22,777 nt of DNA from Chara braunii (lineage: Eukaryota > Streptophyta > Charophyceae > Charales > Characeae). The stretch is taken from contig BFEA01000002.1 in the NCBI GenBank assembly GCA_003427395.1, forward strand, positions 2,449,022 through 2,471,798. Direction: 5' to 3'. Positions 1 to 9,780 of the stretch are shown one piece after another (within the stretch, counting starts at the first letter, position 1; every line of letters begins with the position of its first letter). Below the pieces are notes generated by a model. The model was not told where the DNA came from. It made no database searches and saw only the letters and a list, made by a program, of their open reading frames with translations. Made by a program: the position numbers and the translations under genes.

Positions 1-3
1 GGG

Positions 4-30
<27 letters not shown>
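4..30. repeat. A27 homopolymer at window start
   Basis: This is an uninterrupted run of 27 A. A similar run of 26 A closes the window. It could be a retroposon tail, or simply the point where an assembly stopped. Nothing beside it identifies a retroposon body. Confidence 0.9.
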
Positions 31-35
<5 letters not shown>

Positions 36-984
36 CCAAGTGGGGCAAAGCTTCTAGTGGTTGCAAAGTTGCAAACAGTTCCTCCTCTAGACTATTTATT
101 GAAAAAGAAAAAAAGAGCCACTGCTACTTGCTACTTCTTTAAAGTTTTTATTGCTTTTTTTTTATAGGGAAACTTTGGCACAGAGATGGCGTGATGGTAA
201 GAACATTCTCGTTGAGTGGGCCTTTTGTGAAGGCTCCATCTATTGGTGGGGAACAACACCTGCTGGAAAGTGGGTCCAGCGTCCCAGATTACAACACGAG
301 AGCCTGTATTGATTGATAGATACTCGACGGGCAGCATTGATTGCCCGCCATTAGGAGGGGATGGCTACCCGCCAGACCTCAGAGAATGGACGTACAAGCA
401 CGTTACAGCATTTACCCACTTTATGTAAGGCATCTGCCAGCTCCCACCACGTGGAAAACTCCGATGCACGAAACCCCAAGAGACGTGGTGAGAAAGAATA
501 TCTGCCCTCCTCAGGTCTAGTCAAGTGAAAGGGGACGAACCTAATTCGCGAAAAAGCCAAAGCAATAGCCGCCACCTCTCCCTCCGAATTTATACTGTTG
601 TGTTAGGACTACTGTTGCTGTTTATTTCCAGTTTGGCTTCTGTTTTGTAACTGGGACGCTGGACCCGATTTCCTAATGGTGCTGCTCCCCACTAACAAAT
701 TGAAGCCATTTAAAACACAGCCTACTATTGGATAGGCTTCTTTTTATGTTTACTGTAACAGTTTTCTTTTCATAGGCAAACACAAAGTCCATCTTTTAGC
801 CTACAAGTTCACATTCGTGGCCATGGGCCAGGCACAGCACCCGTCGCTGCGAATTTTTTTTTTCTTTTTTTTTTTTCTTACTCACTGTGTTCTTCTCGCA
901 AATTCTTTTTTGCGTTTCAGTTCCTCCCTACCACTACTACTAAAGCTATGTAGAGGGGACCCCTGCAAGCATATCCGGGTAAGG
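31..984. other. No gene recognised
   Basis: All frames hold only short ORFs (at most about 75 codons) with no recognisable motif. Two T-runs at 854-863 and 865-876, separated by one C, are the only conspicuous structure. I see no tRNA, rRNA or repeat that I can place. Confidence 0.5.
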
Positions 985-1345
985 CCCTCAGAGAGCGCAT
1001 AGTCACACTTGTACTTTCCAGACTGCTTGTGGCCACTTTTAGGGGAGCATGATTGTAGTGCCCTGGCAGAGAGGCAAGGCGTTATCCATGGGGGTTTAGC
1101 AACACCCTCGCTGTGGGCATACTCACACTAATACTGGAGTCCCGTGTTGACCACTATCACAGCATAAGGGATGTTTTTTTTTTTTTTTTTTGTGCTTCTG
1201 TTGTGTCTCTGCAGACACCATGCTGAGGGCACAATCACACTAGCACTTCATAGAATGTATGTGACAGCTATCACGGCTTTAGGGATGCTTTGTTTTTTTT
1301 TTCTTCTTCTCGTTTTTTTTCTTTCTTCTTCTTTTTCTTTTTTTT
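985..1345 (+). repeat. Three diverged tandem units sharing a TCACACTA-type core
   Basis: Units begin near 989, 1111 and 1221, giving spacings of about 121 and 110 bp. Each carries a GGGC-ATA-CTCACACTA-TACT-like block. The second and third then share an ATCAC...AGGGATG block followed by a long T tract (T18 at 1174-1191; T-rich at 1290-1345). The first unit is the most diverged. An inverted match to the core (AGTGTGAGTATGCCC) lies at 5196-5210. The core resembles a transposon terminus, so these may be stacked end fragments of one family. Confidence 0.5.
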
Positions 1346-2212
1346 AACACGGGGGTCCAGTGCCCAAGGCTCAAATTAACAGTTGAATACGACTCAAACA
1401 CACGCCTCTCCCCATTAGGGCAGGAAGAGCCTCAGCCACTGCTCCCGTAGAGACAGCTTCCCTATACAACGAGAATAGAACATGGGCAGTGAGCATTGAT
1501 TGCTTCCCCTGGAAGGAAGGATCAACCCAGCCCCGTAGACAATGGAATTCTGCCCTACTAGCAGTACCAGAAAAGAACAACGAAATTGTGGCCTGCAAAC
1601 ACTAGGTTTGGAAAAAATCGGCGCACAAGGAAATTCAGAATCTGCAAAAAGAGGCTCGGAGGTGGTGGTGGTGGTTTAAACCACAATGCACACAGCCCCA
1701 GCCTTGCAGTCCGAAACTTGTTGCCACAAGAAAACGAGGCCGGCACGTCAAAGGCTGGGCCCGCCGTTGATAAATTTGACTGGCGGGGGCCTGTTTTTGT
1801 TTCGCGCCTCCAGAATTTGAGGTGTCAGACCCGTGGCCCAGGTGCCCATGTACTGGTGGTTTAAGAAGACTTCTGTTGCTGCTATTGAAGCAGCTGTTGA
1901 TAACTGGTATCCACAGCAGTGTACTTGTATGAGTACGTTGAGTACCGCTGCTAGCCATGCTAGCCATGCGTGGTCCCCACCTTCCTCTTCCCCCCTGTTC
2001 ACCTCTCCCCTCACCTCGAAAGCAGCCCCTCCAACCCCTATGTAATGGCAGGTTAATAGGATTGGATTCTTGCCATAACTGATTGGTTAACCCCGAAAGC
2101 TACCCTGCCATGCTGCCTGCCAGTGATGGTAAAAGGTAATTCCTAACTGTATTAAAAAAAAAGGGCAAAAAAAACAGTACAGTATGGGTGATGGGGTATG
2201 CTGCGGCTAGAG
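1346..2212. other. No gene recognised
   Basis: The stretch contains a (GGT)n-like patch near 1658-1674 and a short tandem GCTAGCCAT duplication near 1952-1970. ORFs on both strands (up to about 110 codons on the minus strand, 1635-1967) show no family motif, and their frames overlap each other. I treat them as chance. Confidence 0.4.
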
Positions 2213-3480
2213 TGGTGAATCATTTTGATTATGACTTTTGAGGGGGTAAAAGAGTGGTGGATCATGGTTTGTGATACGCAACCTCACACCCTGTGCAGTG
2301 TCCCGTACTCGTGAGATCACCGATCAGAGTAAATGGGGCGTGGTCGAGGATTTTGGGCGTGGGCTTGAACCGCCAGGGCGAAGTTGGGGTTCTCGGGGTT
2401 CTCGCCTCAGATCTGAGGGTCTTTCAGGAAACACTGGCCAACAGGGACAATTTCAAAATTGCAAAACTTAGATGACGAAGAGGGGCAGGATATCCGAAAA
2501 ACCCTGCCACTCGACTTAGGGGCAAATGTGCAAAACCCAATCCTACCGGAAAATTAAGTGCAAAAGCTCCACAACAAGAAACGAATCTAGTGCCTGCTTG
2601 ACGCCAGGTTCACAACGCTCTTTCCGTGGGGGCCAAGGAGAAAAGGGACACTTTACGCATCCGAATAGGGCCAATGAAACCTGTCGGATTGAATTGCAAA
2701 ACTTAGACGACGAAGAGGGGCAGGACATCCGAAAAACTCGCTCCACAACAGGAAACGAATCTAGCGCCTACTTGACGTGAGGTTCACGGCGCCCTTTCCG
2801 TGGGGGCCAAGGAGAAAAGGGACACTTCACGCATCCAAATAGGGCCAATGAAACCCGTCAAGTTGAGCCAAATCCTTGTCATCCAATGGGGGTGAGAGCA
2901 GAGGTTACCATCACTCCCGCATTAGGGGAGAGATTCAAGAACCGTAGGGACAATTTCAAAATTGCAAAACCTAGATGACGAAGAGGGGCAGGACATCCGA
3001 AAAACCCTGCTGCTAGACTTAGGTGCAAATGCGCAAAACCCAATCCTACCGGAAAATTAAATGCAAAAAGCTCCACAACAAGAAACGAATCTAGTGCCTA
3101 CTTGACGCCAGGTTCACGACGCCCTTTCCGTGGGGGCCAAGGAGGACAGGGACACTTCTCGCATCCGACTAGGGCCAGCGAACCCATCGGATCGACCCAA
3201 ATTCTCGTCATCTGATGGGGGTGAGAGCAGAGGCACCCAGGTCCTGAAGTTTGCTGGAAGCACTCCCGCATTAGGGGAGAGATTCAAGAACCGTATGGAC
3301 CCCTTGTACCTTTGCAACACCCTCCGCCAGGAACAGGAGCTTCCGAGCCAGCACCAACGACAGTTAAACTGGGGCTTCCACGTGGCGCGTGCTGCAGACC
3401 AGGGGCGCATGGTTAAATCAGCATATGGCAAAATCAATGATGGGGAAGCAAACCAATCGATCAACAGAAATCCAACTCCC
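2213..3480 (+). repeat. Dispersed repeat family R1, copy 1, with internal duplications
   Basis: Much of this stretch aligns by eye with 18864-19560. Shared blocks include the GATCATTTTGA-like start, the TGCAACC...GTCCCGTAC.CGTGAGA block, the CTGAGGGTCTTTC block and the AAGGAGAAAAGGGACAC block. Copy 1 is expanded internally. The AAACTTAGATGACGAAGAGG block recurs near 2463, 2699 and 2968. The GAAACGAATCTAG block recurs near 2578, 2752 and 3084. The GGGGGCCAAGGAG block recurs near 2628, 2803 and 3133. The CATTAGGGGAGAGATTCAAG block recurs near 2920 and 3269. One forward frame reads alike in several units (AKEKRDTLRIRIGP, AKEDRDTSRIRLGP, and LKEKRDTLSIRIGP in copy 2), so an ancestral coding segment is possible. 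I do not recognise the family. Confidence 0.7.
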
Positions 3481-4589
3481 CCTATATGACACCCGTTAGA
3501 CGAGTTGTAGAAGTGAATGCGATTGGTCCGCAATAGTGCCCTTCGCACATCCGCGGTGCAGTAACGATCGTCTTCGTCTGCAACCGGGAAAGGAGGAAGG
3601 CTGCTATGGCGGATCGATGTAAAAGGTTTGAGCACGGGCAATTACCCATGCTCACACTCAAGTTCGCAAACCTCAACACCATATAATTCTCAACTTGTCC
3701 CACACAGACCCGACCTCCTTTCAAAATGCAAGCTGATTACGCGTAGTGACTCCAATCAAAATTGCCACCTTTACAAAACAGCGATGGCCGAGATGCAGGG
3801 AGATGGGGTGGAACGACTTAGTCTCCACACCCTATGTCACTGATCACTCGAGCGTACACATAAGGTGAACGAGGAGATTGGCACGTGACGCTTGTGCACA
3901 AGGAAAAAGGGCATCGGCACACTCATACACTCAGGCAGACGTCCAAGACCAAGTATGACAGGTGCGCACCCATGCGCGCAAGCATAACAAGGGTAATCAT
4001 ACTGTCCTCCACCATCCATACACATAATTTTCAGACAGCAAAGCATTCAGCATCCACAGACACTTGCAACCATAGTCGTCAGCACACGCAGCATTTGGAT
4101 GAAGTAGGGGTGGAGAAGAAGCGGGTCCCTCACTATTCCAAAATCGTAACAACGCTGGCACTCCGTGTGCGCAGCCACCATATCCAACCGAGCGCAAGCC
4201 AGCATAGCCACAAGGCCTTGCCACTGGCTTCACTCCTGTCTCCACCACCGCTCAGTCTCTCCGACTACTTTCCCTTGAGTCTACTGCTATGTCCACCAGC
4301 ACACCGTTACTCCGCCCGTTCCTCAAGCACGTTTAACCAGTTCAGTGCAGCAATCCTCGCGCATGGCTTGCGCAACATTGCGCCTGAGAGCAAAGAGGAA
4401 GAGAGGAGAGGGCTGCACAAATCTATAGCGCGGAAGGCGGTGGGGCACCAGCATGTAATGCGGGGAGCAAGGGTGTAGATGAGGAGGGGAGAAGAAGGAA
4501 GGTTCTGGAGAGTCGAGAAAGGTGGGATGATCATTGTTTTTGCACAATTGAGGTGGTCGTTCAAGCTGCGCATGTAAGTTCAGTCTTAC
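3481..4589. other. No gene recognised
   Basis: The longest frame, on the + strand at 3885-4478 (197 codons), is rich in His, Ser and Pro and low in complexity. It has no domain I can name, and a frame on the other strand (3997-4248) overlaps it. I do not call a gene. No RNA gene or repeat boundary is evident. Confidence 0.35.
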
Positions 4590-4673
4590 AGCTTCATCCC
4601 ACCAACTCAATTGTCGATCAATCAACCACGCAGCTTGATCCCACCAACTCAACTGTCGATCAATGAACCGCGC
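4590..4673. repeat. Two tandem copies of a 42-bp unit
   Basis: Unit 1 (4590-4631) and unit 2 (4632-4673) both start AGCTT-ATCCCACCAACTCAA and continue TGTCGATCAAT-AACC-CGC. They differ at only a few positions, so the duplication is fairly recent. Confidence 0.9.
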
Positions 4674-4895
4674 CGAAGGATGAAGTGGGAGGATGAGACT
4701 GAGAGAGGGAGGAAGACAAATAGGTGCGTGTAGACGGAGGCCTAGTAAGAAAAGAAGTCGTCGCACGTGTGCCAAGTGGGGAGCCAACTTGCGTGGTGAG
4801 CAACAATTCAAAAATGGTCGCATGTGCATATTGATCCAAACAAATTAAAAAACACCGTCAACCGGATTCATAACTGTTTTCTCAAAGTTCTGTCA

Positions 4896-5212
4896 CAGGC
4901 TTTAGCCATCCACACTAGACTAATTCAAACAGGGACAAAGGCAAACCCGAAAGGTATATGCGAATGGCCATCAAAAGTTTGAAACGGACCCCTTTCTTCG
5001 TAATTAGTCAAGATCCGTACTTCGGGGCTTACTTCGGGATTTATTCCGAAGGGTACGTAAAGCTGTGAGGTACGGAGCTTGGCTCATCACAGGTTTTGTT
5101 TGAGGGGACTTTTCAAAATGTTTTTGATAGCATTTACAACCAGACTTGGATGGATCTGACCGCAATCGCGTCCAAAGCTTAGTAGAAAAAGTCCTAGTGT
5201 GAGTATGCCCTG
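4896..5212. mobile_element. Possible small DNA transposon with short degenerate inverted ends
   Basis: The left end begins CAGG and contains CCACACTAGACTAATTC. The reverse complement of the right end begins CAGGGCATACTCACACTAGG and continues ACTTTTTC. The CAGG start and CCTG end resemble hAT-type termini. The 8 bases flanking each side do not match, so there is no target duplication to support it. The same terminal motif appears three times at 985-1250. A hairpin (CTTCGG/CCGAAG) lies inside near 5030-5055. There is no coding capacity, so it would be non-autonomous. Confidence 0.35.
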
Positions 5213-5401
5213 AGTGGAGTGGGTGAAAGTGATGGAGCAGTGAGACGAGTTAGGCTTTCAAGGATGTATCTGTTCTCAATTAAGGCCAATACAAGTAGAA
5301 AATCTAGTATGGGGGTGGCCTTATTAGTCATCATCCTGCCAAGTACCCAGGCACCCACCCAACTGCCCAAGTTGCCATCGTGCGCGGTACCTCTGCACTC
5401 T

Positions 5402-5428
5402 CCCCCCCTCCCTCCCCTCCCTCACCCC
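5402..5428 (-). other. G-quadruplex-type tract on the minus strand
   Basis: Runs of 7, 3, 4, 3 and 4 C are separated by one to three bases. On the minus strand this gives four or more G3+ runs with very short loops, the classic G4 pattern. Function is unknown. Confidence 0.6.
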
Positions 5429-5479
5429 ATAATATGTTGTAAATATTTGGTGTCACCATGACCGACTTCCCCAATCCAA

Positions 5480-5683
5480 TCCCATCAGAGGCCAAGTCCT
5501 ACTTGCAGAGTTGAGTTTCCTCAATGCCCGGATCTAGACATGTTTGTGGAGAGGTGCAATTTAGGAAACTCGGCGCGATTTTCTGCACATCTCTACAAAC
5601 ACGTTCAGATTTGGACGTCGATATTTGGGCGTCGAGGAAACCCAACACTGCTAGAGGGACTTGGACCCACACATTGGTCTTCA
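5480..5683. mobile_element. Foldback (long inverted repeat) element
   Basis: The left arm at about 5489-5558 is an imperfect inverted copy of the right arm at about 5584-5669, with a 25-bp centre. Paired blocks, given in left-arm sense, include GGCCAAGTCC / GTCCAAGTCC, GTTGAGTTTCCTC / GTTGGGTTTCCTC, and CATGTTTGTGGAGAGGTGCA / CGTGTTTGTAGAGATGTGCA. The right arm has an insertion of about 14 bp containing GACGTCGATATTT. Because of the symmetry both strands encode look-alike peptides, so the overlapping ORFs here are artefacts. No clear target duplication was found. A foldback MITE is the likeliest identity. Confidence 0.7.
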
Positions 5684-5689
5684 AAAATC

Positions 5690-6489
5690 CTCCAAGTAGG
5701 AGAATAATCCTTTTTCTGATACTTTTTGCTTATCAAAAACATACAAAAAACCTACTAATACGGATTCAACACAGGTGTGGTGTGTGGGTTAGTTTTGGCC
5801 TTGTTGCTATTCCGTGGGGGGTGGGGGACAATGAAAAGGGAGGTGCCACGTCTTCGAATTAGTTGGACCCTCACTCACAACCTCACTCACAACCCCACTC
5901 CATCTCCGAGTACTGATGTTGGGGCAGAGAGCAACATGAATCCCTTTTTGTCAGACACCCGTGCTTGCAGGTGTGCCCTCTGTATAGCCTTAGGAGTAGT
6001 GGTAGGTAGGTAGTGAAAGGCAAAAAGAATTTGAGAGAAGAATATGGTGTAGTAAAACCACTAGTCCCCCCGACGCCGAAACAAAAAAAAAAAAAAACAT
6101 ACAGAAACCGTCACTGAAAGGAGTCATGGTTTTCAGTTTTAAATGTGTTTCAGTCACAATTTTGTGAATTTTGTTTCAAACCGAGGAAAATTGTGAATGA
6201 ATACAACCCATGTTTACGGTTGGGTGGGGATGTGTTGTATTTAAGGGATGCCTGAACTGCATTTATAATTAAAAATGTGACTGTGCCTTAGTTACCCGAA
6301 AAAGAAAAGCCAGGCTACTTGGGGCGCCTTGTCGTGCAGCATGGCAGTGCACCCCCTGCAAGTCGCCTGGGGTCCACCGGCATGGGGCGCCCCCTGCAGA
6401 CAAAAATCAGCCCTTTTTTTTTAAAAACGGGCACCTCTTCGTCCACATGGAACAGAGTCAGACGAGACTGAGACAGACTTGTAGGGATT
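5690..6489. other. No gene recognised; short repeats and one hairpin
   Basis: The stretch includes a short direct repeat of CTCACTCACAAC near 5870-5897 and an A15 run at 6083-6097. An imperfect hairpin at 6200-6241 pairs AATACAAC with GTTGTATT. A minus-strand frame at 6315-6596 ends in a block shared with the 6.5-8.3 kb repeat array and is probably part of that family rather than a gene. Confidence 0.4.
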
Positions 6490-6760
6490 TCCATCCGGGA
6501 GAAGAGAGTAAGGAGGGTGTGGAGGAACGCGTTGCTCACGCCCGATCTCCGTAGCAGGCCTACGGGATTGAGGGCGCAACTATGTTCCATAGCCAACTCA
6601 GGCAGGAAGGTCGACCGAAAAGCGACAGCAAAGGCACAGGAAATGTGTCATAATCCAGCTACGAGGAGAAACGTGGGGTTGGGGGAAGAATCCGGCAAGC
6701 GCTGGTTCGTAGTATATGCCAGATGTCACGAAGATATGGACGGACGAATTGCAAAGCGAA

Positions 6761-6870
6761 TTAATTGGAAGTCGTGGCCGGCGCCGTATAGGGGGAGCGC
6801 ATTTCTCGTGCCATTAATTGGAAGTCGTGGCTGACACCATTCAAGGGGAACAACATTTTTCACGCCAGGT
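6761..6870 (+). repeat. Direct duplication of about 55 bp inside the array
   Basis: TTAATTGGAAGTCGTGGC begins near 6759 and again near 6814. Both are followed by a related GCGCC/ACACC...GGGG...CATTTxTC block. This is a local duplication within a single array unit. Confidence 0.75.
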
Positions 6871-7417
6871 CACTATTACAGGAGCGGTTATCTTCCATAG
6901 CCATCTACAAGAAGGTAGATCGAAAGGCGAACAAGAGAGACCCAGGAAAAGAGCCAGTGTCCAGATGCTAGGCCAAGACATTGTTTGCAATGGCAGACCA
7001 AGTGGACGGGCCATTTGACAACATTACGAGCACTGTGATGCTAGGGGGAAAGTGTTGTTCACGCCTGATCTCCATAGTAGACCTACGGGATGGACTCGGA
7101 AGGCGCGACTGTCCTTCATAGCAATCTCATGAAGGTGGAAATGGAAGCGTTGCTCACACATAGTGGGAGAAAAGATCAATCAAAGAAGAACACCAGACTT
7201 ACATCGACTCGAGCGAAGAGAAACAAACGAAAGTCACGACTGACGCTGTTCATGGGGAATGCATTTCTCACATCAGGTCACTATAGCAGGAGCGACTGTC
7301 TTCCGTAACCATCTAGGAAAGGAAGGTAGGCCGAAAGGTGACAAGAGAGACACAAGAAAAGTGTTATTATCCAGTTGCCAGAAGAAACGTGATACAATGC
7401 GGAATTGACATTACCAG

Positions 7418-7470
7418 GCCTCAGGAGATAGGAGACAGGTGGAGCGGCCTCAGGAGATAGGAGAAAGGTG
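7418..7470 (+). repeat. Direct duplication, 29-bp period
   Basis: GCCTCAGGAGATAGGAGA followed by C/A-AGGTG occurs at 7418-7441 and 7447-7470. It interrupts the peptide frame shared with the other array units. Confidence 0.85.
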
Positions 7471-8344
7471 AAGCTACAAGGGAAAACGGGAGGTTGCGAC
7501 GTATGTGGAGGTGTGGTCCGCAAGCGTTGGTGCACAATGTGTGTTAGATGTCACGAAGATATGGGCGGACGAATTGTGAAGCGAAGTAACTGGAAGTCAC
7601 GGCTCACGAAATTTAGGGGGAACGCATTCCTCGCGCCAGGTCACTATTACATGAGTGGCTATCTTCCATAGCCATCTACGAAACGAAGGTAGATCGAAAG
7701 GCGACAGCAGAGGCACTTAAACTAAATTAAAAACTTCCAAATAATAACTTAATCGCCCCCTAGGTATGGAAGGCCGAAGGTGCAAAAGCGCTCTTGTTTG
7801 ATTGAGAGAATTCTCGCGTGAAGTCTCTGAGGATCCCAAACAGCTCGGCGGTCGTTGGCTAGGCCGTCGTTCGCGCCTGATCTCCGCAGTAGTCTTGAGG
7901 GATTAAGGACGCAGCTATCCTTCATAGCAATCTCAGGAAGGAAGACATTGTCAAGTATTGGTTCATAGTGTGTGCAGGATGTCACGAAGATACGGGCAGA
8001 CGAATTGTGAAGCGAAATAACTGGAAGTCGCGATTGGCGCCATTCGGGGGGAACACATTTCTCGTGTCAGATAATTATTATATTAGGAGCGATTATCTTC
8101 CATAGCCTTCTTCAAAAGGAAGGTAGATCGAAAGCCGACATGTGAGGCACATGAAACCAGACAGTATCCAGTTGCTAGACCAAGATATTGTTTGCAATTG
8201 CAAACAAAGTGGACGGGTCATTTATTAGGAGCGCTGTGCTAGTAGGGGGAAAGTGTCATTCGCGCCTTATCTTCGTGCTAGACCTGCGGGATTGAGGGTG
8301 CAACTATCCTTCATAGCAATCTCAAGAAGGAAGGCATCATATAT

Positions 8345-8466
8345 TAGGAGAAGTAGAAGAGTAAGCGGGAAGGACAGAGGGAAGGGGTAAGAGGAAGGAG
8401 GAGGAGGAAGGAGGAGGAAGGAAGGAAATGGGAAGGGGAAGGAGGGGAGAGGAGGAAGGAAGGAAC
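8345..8466 (+). repeat. Polypurine (GGAGGAA-rich) tract
   Basis: About 120 bp are almost entirely A and G on the + strand, built from GGAGGA and GGAAGG units. Such tracts can adopt triplex structures. The pyrimidine-strand ORFs here are low-complexity artefacts. Confidence 0.85.
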
Positions 8467-8766
8467 TGAAATATTTGAGGTGATTCGGAGATGAGGAGTG
8501 CAGCAGTGAAGACAATAGCGTGTACGGGCGACATCAACAAGGATAATGCCAACACGAAGACTCTAGGAGCACACAAGAGGAAAGTCCTTAGGTACCTTCT
8601 CCACCCCTAGAATGCTTTCTGCTCCCAAAGTAATCAATTCATAAAGAAGTAGTGGCCTTGCATATTCATAAACGTGACACGTTTGATTCGACATTAGAGA
8701 TCATACAGACAAAAATACTCGATGTTGTTGTTTCGGGGGATAATGAGATAGATGACCGCTAAACAG

Positions 8767-9049
8767 ATGCACACCTGCGAACATTTTTTTTTTTCGAAAA
8801 AAAAATAAAATAATAACAATAATTTTGTTTTTCGGTTTTTGATTTTTAACTCATGATTCGCTACGAATTTGAACTTGACTCTGAGGCAAAGTTGCTTGTA
8901 TTGTTATTTAACACAACATATAGTTTTTTTCAGATTTTCTGAGAACTTTTTTTTTTATATATTTTTTATATCCGCGTTCGGAGGGTTTTTGGCGCTTGTT
9001 CGCGTTCGGGTGAACGTTTTCGCAAATGTGGTGCCACGTAGATGCACAC
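8767..9049. mobile_element. MITE A, non-autonomous DNA transposon with 8-bp target duplication
   Basis: The element occupies 8775-9041 (267 bp) and is flanked on both sides by the perfect 8-bp duplication ATGCACAC (8767-8774 and 9042-9049). The right end reads inward, reverse-complemented, as CTACGTGGCACCACATTTGC. The left end keeps only CT and then GCGAACA, so its left terminus seems partly deleted. A self-complementary T9-CG-A9 stretch follows at about 8786-8805. The core at about 8828-8960 (CGGTTTTTGATTTTTAACTC to GAGAACTTTTTT) is shared with MITEs B and C. There is no coding capacity. An 8-bp duplication fits hAT or P-type transposition; superfamily is inferred only. Confidence 0.8.
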
Positions 9050-9780
9050 ACCACTCAAGTCTGTCCTCCAAGCAAAGTTGAAACTACAACGACCGACCCT
9101 TGCAACTTCGGATGATGAAATCCTCACAGAAGAAGAGAGACAACTGCAATGCAGAGTGATCTCCCTCATCAATCTTCATCAGAAGACAGATGAGAGGTTA
9201 ATTGGTTACCAAACCTCTCCAATCGCAAGGCTGTCTGCCCCCAATGTGGGGCAAGGTAGCATGGTTGTATTTTCACCGAGAAAAAGATTGGTTTCAAATC
9301 CTTTGTTTGTTTGTGATTATGTGGCCGGTTCGGATCTGCCACTTACTATTTAGAAAGGGACAAGTGACAATAGGATTCCGCTGGTGAACACTCCTCCCTT
9401 ATCAATAGAGGACATAAAAGTAATTGCATCCTTTGAAGGAGCATCGAGTTATATAGTACATCAAACGAAAAAGTGTCCGCCTTTGCAGACAACAACAAAA
9501 AACAGGAGGAGGAAGGGGAGGGGGATGGGGGAGGAACGGATGGGGCAGACAAGGAGGGAGGTGGGGAAGGGGAGGAAGGGTAGGAGGAGGTGAGAGAGAG
9601 GAAATAAGAGGAGAGTCGGGGGCTGAACGAGGAGAAGTGGGCAAAGGATTCTCGAACCAAACTGAAGTAAAACAGAGAGGAGATAACGCTCTGAATAGTA
9701 ATCACAGACAAATACAATCCTCGCCTGTTTCTTGGATTTATTAAGCAAAAGGGTCTTTTCAAACCAAAACAATAAAAATT
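9050..9780 (+). other. Possible LINE 5' region; no clear gene
   Basis: The + frame at 9042-9353 (103 codons) reads into MITE A at its start and contains an acidic stretch (SDDEILTEEERQ). A neighbouring + frame at 9384-9593 runs into the polypurine tract. These may be the 5' part of the LINE that is clear further downstream, but no motif proves it. Confidence 0.3.
9505..9644 (+). repeat. Polypurine tract with G-run cluster
   Basis: A G/A-only stretch holds several runs of four or five G (9515-9560), suitable for a G-quadruplex on the + strand. It resembles the tract at 8345-8466 in base make-up but not in exact sequence. Translations from either strand are low-complexity and not credible. Confidence 0.8.

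Larger units (their letters stand above)
6490..8345 (+). repeat. Degenerate array of an unrecognised repeat with a recurring peptide frame
   Basis: At least four diverged units are visible. The block CGCCTGATCTCC-AGTAG-CCT-CGGGAT occurs near 6540, 7062, 7876 and 8263. The block ATGTCACGAAGATA-GG-GGACGAATTG occurs near 6724, 7549 and 7979. The block AGGTAGATCGAAAGGCGACA occurs near 6609, 6915, 7325, 7686 and 8121. Unit spacing is irregular (about 390-810 bp) and units are truncated. One forward frame is similar across units: RCHEDMDGRIAKRINWKS, RCHEDMGGRIVKRSNWKS and GCHEDTGRRIVKRNNWKS. In three units it ends near LP-stop. Conserved frame and stop hint at an ancestral coding sequence, but no unit is complete. 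I do not recognise the family. Confidence 0.7.

Noticed and set aside
3114-3641. 175-codon minus-strand frame as a gene
   Set aside because: It lies over the internal duplications of repeat R1 and has no domain; the conserved frame between R1 copies is on the + strand.
3885-4478. 197-codon + frame as a gene
   Set aside because: Low-complexity His/Ser/Pro text, no motif, overlapping frames on the other strand, and no initiation or splice context that singles it out.
5499-5862. Overlapping plus and minus ORFs encoding similar peptides
   Set aside because: The similarity comes from the foldback symmetry at 5480-5683.
6490-8345. CRISPR-like array
   Set aside because: Repeats are long, diverged and irregularly spaced, with no short identical repeats or uniform spacers.
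8267-8576. Minus-strand ORFs with hydrophobic Pro/Ser/Leu repeats as membrane proteins
   Set aside because: Same reason: they read the opposite strand of the 8345-8466 polypurine tract.
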